DNA of 64,000 nucleotides from an uncultured Clostridium sp. (GTDB taxonomy: Bacteria; Bacillota; Clostridia; TANB77; CAG-508). Positions 57,290-64,000 of the stretch are shown in pieces. The stretch is from the NCBI GenBank assembly GCA_900557195.1, contig USRT01000008.1, forward strand, positions 1 to 64,000, given 5' to 3'. The notes below the pieces were generated by a model. That model did not search any database. It saw only the letters and a list, made by a program, of their open reading frames with translations, and had not been told where the DNA came from. Made by a program: the position numbers and the translations under genes. Numbering within the stretch: the stretch's first letter is position 1; every line of letters starts with the position of its first letter.

Positions 57290-58481
57290 AAAGTTAAATC
57301 AAAGAATATTTTTACTGATCATGGTATCACTATCAATTATAATTTTAGGAATAATAATATTATTTGCTTTCTTTAATTATAATAATACAATCAGTATGGC
57401 TACTTCTATGATAGACAGATTTATAGGAGGAGAACAAAAAAGAAGTCCAAATGGAAAAATAGAGGATTATAAAATAAAACAAGAAGTAGGTATTGATGGA
57501 TTATATAATATTTTAATAGAAGATTCTACGATTGTGCAAAGTTCTAATACAACAAATGAAACAATAAATGATTATGCTCTTAAAATAGCAAATAAAAATA
57601 AGGATAAAGGAATTATAGGAAAATATATTTATAAAACAAGAAAAATAAATAAAAGCACAATAAACATTATATTAATAGAGAACGAAAATACTATTTCACA
57701 TATAAGAACAATGTTTTTATTTTCTGGAATTATATCAATTGTTTCAATTATTGTTATTTATATTATTGCAAAAAAAGTATCTAAAATTATTGTAAAGCCA
57801 GTAGAAGAAACTTTTGAAAAGCAAAAACAATTTATTTCAGATGCTTCACATGAGCTTAAAACACCACTAGCAGTAATAGAAGCCAATAGTGATGTATTGG
57901 AAAATGAAGTGGGAACAAATAAATGGATAAATTATATACAAAATGAAGCTGAAAGTATGAATAAATTAATTAATGAATTATTACTGCTTGCCAAAATAGA
58001 AAATATAGATAATGTAAAAGAGTACAAACAATTAAATCTATCAAAAGAAGTAGAGATTATACTTTCTATGTTTGAAAGTATGGCTTATGAAAAGCAAGTG
58101 AGTATAAAAAATGAAATTGCCGAAAACATTGTAATGAATGCAAATAAGGAAGATATAGAACATATTGTTTCTACTTTAACAGATAATGCTATTAAACATA
58201 CTGAAGCAAAAAAAGAAGTAGTAGTAGTGCTAAAAAAAGAAAAAAATGAAATTATATTAGAAGTAAAAAATATGGGGGACCCAATTCCAAAAGAGGAAAG
58301 AGAAAAAATATTTGAAAGATTTTATCGTATTGATAAATCAAGAAATAGGAAAGAGAAAAGATATGGGTTAGGACTTGCAATTAGCAAATCTACTGTTCAA
58401 AAGTATAATGGAAATATTGAAGTATATTATAAAGAGCCATGGACTATTTTTAAAGTATATTATGAATATATTAGGAGGTAA
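57282..58481 (+). CDS. sensor histidine kinase
   Basis: A 399-residue kinase. Two membrane segments (about residues 11-31 and 143-163) enclose an extracellular sensor region of about 110 residues; the His box is SDASHELKTPLAVIEANSDVL, then the N box DNAIKHTEA and RFYRIDKSRNRKEKRYGLGLAISKS. It pairs with the upstream regulator, and the operon continues into a MacB-like transporter that it probably controls. Confidence 0.92.
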   Translation: MIKKLNQRIFLLIMVSLSIIILGIIILFAFFNYNNTISMATSMIDRFIGGEQKRSPNGKIEDYKIKQEVGIDGLYNILIEDSTIVQSSNTTNETINDYALKIANKNKDKGIIGKYIYKTRKINKSTINIILIENENTISHIRTMFLFSGIISIVSIIVIYIIAKKVSKIIVKPVEETFEKQKQFISDASHELKTPLAVIEANSDVLENEVGTNKWINYIQNEAESMNKLINELLLLAKIENIDNVKEYKQLNLSKEVEIILSMFESMAYEKQVSIKNEIAENIVMNANKEDIEHIVSTLTDNAIKHTEAKKEVVVVLKKEKNEIILEVKNMGDPIPKEEREKIFERFYRIDKSRNRKEKRYGLGLAISKSTVQKYNGNIEVYYKEPWTIFKVYYEYIRR

Positions 58482-58488
58482 TAATAAG

Positions 58489-60034
58489 ATGTATATTTTA
58501 AAAAATAGTTTAGTTTCAATTATTAGAAATAAGGGAAGGAATATTTTAATAGGAATTATTATATTGGCTATAGCATGTAGTTCTACTGTTACTTTAGCAA
58601 TAAGAAACACAGCAGATAGACTTGTAAAAGATTATGAAGAATCACATGATATTATTGTTAGCATTTCATTTGATAGAAAGGAAGTTACTGGAAATTTTAA
58701 AGGTGGTGAAGATGCAAGAAAAGAAAATATTGAGGCTTTTAATAATATAGAATCATTCACAATTGATGATATAAAAAACTATGGAAATAGTGAATATTTA
58801 AAAGGATACTATTATGTTTATCGGAACATCATTAAATAGTGATAGTATAACAAAGGCAACTGATTCTTTTGAATACGAAGTTGAAGATAGACAAACTTCT
58901 ACTACTTCAACAAGTACGGAGGCAGGTGGAAATAGCGGAATGGGAAAAGGACCAGGAGGAGAAAGACATACCACAATAAATAATAATACAACTACTGTAA
59001 TAACAAAATCAAAAGAAGTATTTCAAAGTATGCGAAATCTAACAGGAGATTTTGAAATTGATGGATATTCTTCTTATGATGCAATGACTGATTTTGTAAA
59101 TGGAACATATAAAGTAACTGAAGGAGAAATGATAACAGATTTTAATTCATATGAATGTGTCATAAGTTCAGAACTTGCAACATTAAATGAGGTTACTGTT
59201 GGAAGTAAAATAATATTTAAAAATCCAAATGATAATGAGAAAACTTATGAATTTACAGTAACAGGAATTTATACAGATAATTCTAATACAGATGATACAA
59301 AAAATATGTATTCTGGGTCTGCTAACAAAATTATAACAGGAAGTGGAGTAATTGATTTATTACTGCAAGATGATAGTACACTTGTAACTAATATAACACC
59401 ATCATTTATAATCGAGAATAAGGAAGCTGTCGATTCATTTATAGAAGAAGTAAGGCAAAAAGGATTAAATGAATATTATACAATTAATACAAATTTAGAA
59501 AAACTAGAAACGGCAACAAAGTCTATTAAAAATGTGAAAACTTTTGCTACAACATTTTTGATTATTACATTGATTATATCTGGAGTTGTTTTATTTGTAA
59601 TTAATATGATAAATATCAGAGAAAGAAAATATGAAATAGGAGTATTTAGAACAATAGGAGTAAGTAAATTCAAATTAACGATACAATTTGTTTTAGAATT
59701 ATTAATTGTGAGTATTATTATGTTAATGATTGGAGCTGTTTGTGGAGGTTACTTATCAAAACCAATAGGAAACATACTACTTCAAAATGAAATAGAAGAT
59801 AGTAAAGTAGAAGAACAAGAAATTTCAAATAATTTTGGAAAAGGACCAATGGATATGAAGTTTAATGGTAATATACAAGTGCAAGAAATTGATACAATTG
59901 ATGCTGTAGTAGATACTAATGTTGTAATGGAATTACTTGGAATAGGAGTGCTTTTAACATTGGTAAGTAGTTTAGCGGCAATGATAAGTATTCAAAGGTT
60001 TAGTCCACTTACTATATTGAAAGAGAGGTCTTAA
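58489..60034 (+). CDS. MacB/FtsX-type ABC permease, one CGG +1 site
   Basis: A 514-residue permease after the +1 step at CGG 58822-58824, which joins LKGYYYVYGTSLNSDS in the extracellular domain. Membrane segments lie at the N-terminus (LIGIIILAIACSSTVTLAI) and three at the C-terminus, with RERKYEIGVFRTIGVSKFKLTIQFVLELLIV as the FtsX block. The Gly-rich region EAGGNSGMGKGPGGERH is a low-complexity insert. The start follows AGGAGG. Confidence 0.85.
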
Positions 60035-60037
60035 AGT

Positions 60038-60695
60038 ATGGGAATATTAAAATTAGAAAATGTAGGATATAGATATAAAGATGCACCAAAAGATACTTAT
60101 GTTTTTGAAAACATAAATTATGAATTTGAGCAAGGAAAGATGTATGCAATCAGGGGGAAAAGTGGAAGCGGAAAAACAACTCTATTATCACTTATAACAG
60201 GACTTGAAAAATGCACTAAACGGAAGAGTGTTATATGATGAAAAAGATTTAAAAAAGATGAATCTAGATAAATATAGAAATACAGATATAGGAATTGTAT
60301 TTCAAAGTTATAATTTACTACCAAGATTAACGGCAATAGAAAATATTATATTATCTATGGATGTGAGTAAAGTAAAAATAAAAGATAAAAAGAAAAAAGC
60401 ACTAGAACTTATGCAAAGTGTAGGACTTACAAAAGAACATAGTAAAAGAAAGATATTAAAGTTATCAGGTGGAGAGCAACAAAGAATTGCTATTGCAAGA
60501 AGTTTATCATATAATCCAAAAATCATCATTGCAGATGAACCAACAGGAAACCTAGATAAAGATACAGAAAATGAAATCTTAAAAATATTTAAGACTTTAG
60601 CAAAAGAACAAAATAAGTGCATTATTATAGTAACTCATTCACAAAATGTTTGTGATTCTGTAGATATTGTATATGAGTTGGGAAAGAAAAGTTAA
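60038..60695 (+). CDS. MacB-type ABC ATPase, one CGG +1 site
   Basis: A 218-residue ATPase. Walker A GKSGSGKTT, signature LSGGEQQR, Walker B IIIADEPTGNLD and H-loop VTHSQNV are present. CGG 60221-60223 requires skipping C to give LEKCTKGRVLYDEKDL between Walker A and the Q loop (QSYNLL). It starts 3 nt after the permease stop and completes the transporter. Confidence 0.9.
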
Positions 60696-61012
60696 ATTTA
60701 TATAACTACTAATACAAAGAGACATAGAGATATAGGTTTTAATAAATATAGGTTGTATGTAATGGAGTAGTAATTAATAATTATATAAAATTATTTTAAA
60801 ATGATTAAAAATAGCAGAGTATATATTTTTATACTCTGCTATTTTTTTTATTGTTACATTTTTTTATTTATCATAAGCATTAATTAAATAACTAAAATAT
60901 AATGTGAAATGTATGTGAACTTTCTGAAAAAACTTTGTGAGTTGATTGACAAAAGATTAAAAGATGTTATAATTATAATTTGTAAGGTGCTTGACAAAAA
61001 GAGGTGCGAAGA
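60696..61012 (+). other. gene-free stretch with a terminator and the MarR promoter
   Basis: ATAGCAGAGTATA/TATACTCTGCTAT plus eight T at 60811-60850 ends the transporter operon. TTGACA near 60947, 16 bases and TATAAT near 60969 form the promoter of the MarR gene. Bases 60700-60800 show nothing named. Confidence 0.65.
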
Positions 61013-61441
61013 ATGGAAAGAGAGAATTTACTAAAATATATTAAAGAAATAGATATATTATTATTTAGAAAATTACCTAATGATAATAATGAATTTATTA
61101 AACCATCACAAAGTCAAATGAGAATTATGGAGTACATATTAAAGCATAAGGAAGAAGAAATATATCAAAAAGATTTAGAAGAAGTTCTTAATTTAAGTAG
61201 AGCAAGTGTTTCAGGTATTTTGCAAACAATGGAAAAACATAAATTAATAAAAAGAGTAGTAGATGAAGCAGATACAAGAACTAAAAGAATAATTTTAAAT
61301 AATGAAGCAATAAGATTATTTAATAAAAGAAAAGAAGATTTTCGAAAATTAAACGAACAGATGACAGAAGGTATTACAGATGAAGAATTAAAAAGATTTG
61401 TAGAAACATTAGACAAAATGAAAAGAAATTTAATGAAATAA
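61013..61441 (+). CDS. MarR-family transcriptional regulator
   Basis: A 142-residue winged-helix regulator: SQMRIMEYILKHKEEEIYQKDLEEVLNLSRASVSGILQTMEKHKLIKRVVDEADTRTKRIILNNEA. ATG 61013 follows GAGGTG. It precedes an ABC exporter operon and probably represses it. Confidence 0.9.
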   Translation: MERENLLKYIKEIDILLFRKLPNDNNEFIKPSQSQMRIMEYILKHKEEEIYQKDLEEVLNLSRASVSGILQTMEKHKLIKRVVDEADTRTKRIILNNEAIRLFNKRKEDFRKLNEQMTEGITDEELKRFVETLDKMKRNLMK

Positions 61442-61463
61442 AAAGAAAGGAATGAAATTAAAA

Positions 61464-63227
61464 ATGTTTAAACTTTTAAAAAACTTAAGAACAAAACAAT
61501 GGTTAATGATATTAATAGCATTTATATTAATTGTTGGGCAAGTATGGCTTGAATTAAAAATGCCAGATTATATGTCACAAATAACAGTATTAGTTCAAAC
61601 AGAAGGAAGCCAAATGAGTGAAATTGTAAAAAATGGAGCATACATGCTTTCCTGTGCATTAGGAAGCTTAATTTTTGCAATTTTTACAGGTTATATGACA
61701 GCAAGTGTAGCAGCAGAATTTTCTAAATCTGTTAGAAAAAAGATATTTACAAAAGTAGAAAGATTAGCTATGCATGAAATAAAACAATTTTCAACAAGTA
61801 GCTTAATTACAAGATCTACAAATGATGTTACACAAATTCAAATGTTTGTAGCTATGGGAATTCAGTTATTAATTAAAGCTCCGTTAACAGCTATTTGGGC
61901 AATAACAAAAATTCTAAATAAAAGTTGGCAATGGAGTGCAATGACAGCTGTAGCAGTAGGAATATTGCTTACAGTTATAGGAATTTTAATAGCTATTGTA
62001 ATGCCAAAATTTAAAAAGGTTCAAAAATTAATTGATAAAGTAAATGGAGTTATTCGTGAAAATTTAACTGGAATAAGAGTTGTAAGAGCATTTAATGCTG
62101 AAAGATATCAAGAAGATAAATTTGAAGATGTGAATACAAAACTTACAAATCAACAATTGTTTAATCAGAAATCTTTTGCTATTATGCAACCTGTAATGTA
62201 TATTGTAATGTATTTTTTAACACTTGGTATTTATTTTATGGGAGCATATTTAATAAAAGATGCAAGTATGGTAGACAAAATAGGAATATTTGGAGATATG
62301 GTAGTATTTAGTTCTTATGCAATGCAAGTAATAATGTCATTTTTAATGCTTGCTATGATTTTTATGATGTTACCAAGAGCTCAAGTTTCAGCAAATCGTA
62401 TTAATGAAATATTAGATACAGAAGAAACAATAAAAGATGGAAAAATGAAACAGGATGAGTCAAAAGAAAAAGGAACTGTAGAATTTAAAAATGTTTCATT
62501 TAAATACCCAGATGCAGATGAATATATATTAGAAAATGTTTCATTTAAAGCAAATAAAGGAGAAACAGTTGCTTTTATCGGTTCAACAGGTAGTGGAAAA
62601 TCAACATTAATTAATCTAGTACCAAGATTTTATGATGCAACAGAAGGAGAAGTACTAGTAGATGGAATTAATGTAAAAGAATATACAAAAGAATTGTTAA
62701 ATAATAAAATAAGTTATGTATCACAAAAAGCAGTTATGTTTAATGATACAGTAAAAAATAATATTGCCTATGGAAATAATGGAAAAGGTGAAATAACAGA
62801 TAAAAAAGTAAAAGAAGCTGTAAAAGTAGCACAAGCAACACAGTTCGTAGAAAACATGGAAGAAACCTATGATACTATGATTGCACAAGGTGGAACTAAT
62901 GTATCAGGAGGACAGAAACAAAGACTTTCGATTGCAAGAGCTATTGCAAGAGATCCAGAAATATATATATTTGATGATAGTTTTTCTGCTCTAGATTATA
63001 AAACAGATTCTATTTTAAGAAAAGAGTTAAAACAATATACTAAAGACGCTACAAGTTTAATAGTAGGTCAAAGAATTGGAACAATTATAAACAGTGATAA
63101 AATAATAGTTTTAGATGGAGGAAAAGTTGTAGGCGAAGGTACTCACAAAGAATTATTAAAAAATTGTGATGTATATAAAGAAATTGCTTTATCTCAATTA
63201 TCAAAGGAGGAGTTAGAAAATGAGTAA
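61464..63227 (+). CDS. ABC exporter half-transporter (subunit 1 of a heterodimer)
   Basis: A 587-residue fused membrane and ATPase protein. Six membrane segments (residues about 14-300), then Walker A GSTGSGKST, signature NVSGGQKQR, Walker B IYIFDDSFSALD (Asp instead of Glu) and Q in place of the H-loop His (IVGQRIG). The altered catalytic residues mark it as the degenerate half of a heterodimeric multidrug exporter. ATG 61464 is preferred; ATG 61452 abuts the ribosome-binding site. It overlaps the next gene. Confidence 0.9.
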   Translation: MFKLLKNLRTKQWLMILIAFILIVGQVWLELKMPDYMSQITVLVQTEGSQMSEIVKNGAYMLSCALGSLIFAIFTGYMTASVAAEFSKSVRKKIFTKVERLAMHEIKQFSTSSLITRSTNDVTQIQMFVAMGIQLLIKAPLTAIWAITKILNKSWQWSAMTAVAVGILLTVIGILIAIVMPKFKKVQKLIDKVNGVIRENLTGIRVVRAFNAERYQEDKFEDVNTKLTNQQLFNQKSFAIMQPVMYIVMYFLTLGIYFMGAYLIKDASMVDKIGIFGDMVVFSSYAMQVIMSFLMLAMIFMMLPRAQVSANRINEILDTEETIKDGKMKQDESKEKGTVEFKNVSFKYPDADEYILENVSFKANKGETVAFIGSTGSGKSTLINLVPRFYDATEGEVLVDGINVKEYTKELLNNKISYVSQKAVMFNDTVKNNIAYGNNGKGEITDKKVKEAVKVAQATQFVENMEETYDTMIAQGGTNVSGGQKQRLSIARAIARDPEIYIFDDSFSALDYKTDSILRKELKQYTKDATSLIVGQRIGTIINSDKIIVLDGGKVVGEGTHKELLKNCDVYKEIALSQLSKEELENE

Positions 63228-64000
63228 TAATGAAAAAACAGTACATCCTCCAAGAAGAGGACCAATGGGAGGACCAAGAGTAGCAGAAAAATCAAAAGAT
63301 TTTAAAGGAGCAGTTAAAAGACTATTTAGCGAATTAGGTCATTTTAAAATATTAATTGTTATTGCATTAATTTTAGCAATTCTATCATCTATTTTATCTA
63401 TACTTGCTCCTAACCAATTATCAAAAATAACAGATACTATATCAGAAGGTTTAGTTATAAACAAAGAAAACATGCAAGAATTAACAACTAAAGTTTCAGC
63501 AAATATGCAAACAGGAAATATGCAAGATATAGAAATAGATGGAAAAATAATTTCACTTGAAGATCAGCAAAAAGCAATGAAAATATTAAGTTCGATGACA
63601 GAAGATATGAATCCAGAGCAATTATATGAAAAAATAGATGAAATGCCAGAAAGCGTTAAAGATGTTGTAAAACCATTTATGGATATAGATAAAATTAAAA
63701 ATATTACAATTATATTGGTTACAATTTATGTATGTAGTGCTATTTTTAATTTTATCCAATCTATCTGTATGACAGATGTTGCAAATAAATTTGCAAAAGA
63801 ACTAAGAAGTAGAATATCTGTAAAAATAAATAAATTACCTTTAAAATACTTTGATAAACATCAAGCAGGAGATACTTTATCAAGAGTAACAAATGATGTA
63901 GATACAATTGCACAATCTATGAATCAATCTTTAGGAAGTTTAGTAAGTAATGTAGCTTTATTTTTAGGAACAATCGTTATGATGTTCTATACAAACTGGA
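63220..64000 (+). CDS. ABC exporter half-transporter, subunit 2 (3' truncated by the window)
   Basis: Reads from ATG 63220 to the window end: a cytosolic PPRRGPMGGPRVAEKSKD stretch, membrane segment LIVIALILAILSSILSILA, a long soluble insert (about residues 70-155) and KFAKELRSRISVKINKLPLKYFDKHQAGDTLSRVTNDVD, the family block before the second half of the membrane domain. It overlaps the stop of subunit 1 by 8 nt and would provide the active ATPase site of the heterodimer. Confidence 0.88.
   Translation, partial: MSNNEKTVHPPRRGPMGGPRVAEKSKDFKGAVKRLFSELGHFKILIVIALILAILSSILSILAPNQLSKITDTISEGLVINKENMQELTTKVSANMQTGNMQDIEIDGKIISLEDQQKAMKILSSMTEDMNPEQLYEKIDEMPESVKDVVKPFMDIDKIKNITIILVTIYVCSAIFNFIQSICMTDVANKFAKELRSRISVKINKLPLKYFDKHQAGDTLSRVTNDVDTIAQSMNQSLGSLVSNVALFLGTIVMMFYTNW

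Noticed and set aside
3267..60223. Explaining the CGG breaks as sequencing or assembly error
   Set aside because: Errors would ignore codon phase and strand. The extra base is always C directly before a GGN codon in the gene's own frame, including on the minus strand, and CGG out of frame is unaffected. Breaks of other kinds are rare (9547, 41529, 53885). Raw reads should still be inspected.
3267..60223. Mass pseudogenisation
   Set aside because: Twenty-two genes broken by the same base at conserved glycines, with otherwise conserved sequence on both sides and intact start and stop coupling, is not what random decay produces. Several are likely essential (V-ATPase, IscU).
3267..60223. Reassignment of CGG to another amino acid (Trp, Gln), as known in some bacteria
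   Set aside because: A sense reassignment would keep the frame. At all 36 sites the homologous sequence continues in the +1 frame, so reading CGG as any single triplet does not help.

Overview
The window is strongly AT-rich and gene-dense, with nearly all genes on the + strand. It looks like an anaerobic low-GC Gram-positive bacterium, probably an uncultured gut Clostridia lineage. The grounds are a V-type ATPase operon, BceRS/BceAB-type modules, an LPxTG protein with its own sortase, cohesin and dockerin proteins, an Rrf2-controlled isc operon, and clostridial-style Shine-Dalgarno sites and terminators. The lineage call is inference; there is no rRNA or tRNA gene here.

The main discovery is a systematic recoding signal. 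Twenty-two genes look broken into overlapping ORFs, yet every break I could resolve in them has one form: an in-frame CGG at which the reading frame must move +1, so that C is skipped and the next codon is GGN, glycine. I count 36 such sites. They hit conserved glycines of Walker A motifs, DEPTG motifs, the V-ATPase A and B subunits, IscU and others. One lies on the minus strand (HxlR), and there too the extra base is C before GG on the coding strand. By eye, CGG occurs many times out of frame in intact genes, but in frame almost only at these sites. The single exception is a small, compositionally odd gene at 13917. This suggests that CGG is not read as arginine here but is skipped +1, or that CGGN is decoded as a quadruplet glycine codon. 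I know of no described bacterial system of this kind.

Layout. 1-2.9 kb: lysine riboswitch, a GNAT protein and a PepD-like peptidase. 3.1-5.7 kb: NitT/TauT-type ABC importer. 6.0-10 kb: small metabolic enzymes (SDR, phosphoesterase, phosphatase, alpha/beta hydrolase) and decayed genes. 10.4-13.7 kb: ABC-2 exporter with seven CGG sites. 14.4-23.7 kb: V-type ATPase operon (G/H, C, I, K, F, E, A, B, D) interrupted by large structured repeats. 23.8-25.9 kb: MFS transporter and Nudix hydrolase. 26.2-31.9 kb: cell-surface cluster (cohesin/LPxTG protein, sortase, glucosaminidase with Big2 and dockerin domains, second cohesin protein). 32.1-34.9 kb: DUF2975, XRE regulator and large membrane protein. 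35.0-40.2 kb: Bce-type sensing and resistance module with two BceR-like operators. 40.6-42.5 kb: DUF1963, kinase-like ATPase with a nonsense codon, GNAT. 42.7-46.1 kb: Rrf2 regulator, IscS, IscU, MnmA. 46.2-48.2 kb: Y-family polymerase and YolD-like protein. 48.5-56.5 kb: redox and ADP-ribosylation region (CMD-cupin, flavodoxin, HxlR, macrodomain-SirTM fusion, DUF1848, MerR, DXS-like enzyme). 56.6-64 kb: two-component system with a MacB-like ABC transporter, then MarR with a heterodimeric ABC exporter that runs off the window.

A second discovery is a family of about 200-nt inverted-repeat elements (four full copies). Their long arms differ between copies but stay complementary, the pattern expected of a structured RNA. 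Core-deleted relatives lie nearby. Promoters, operators and terminators are listed where the sequence supports them.
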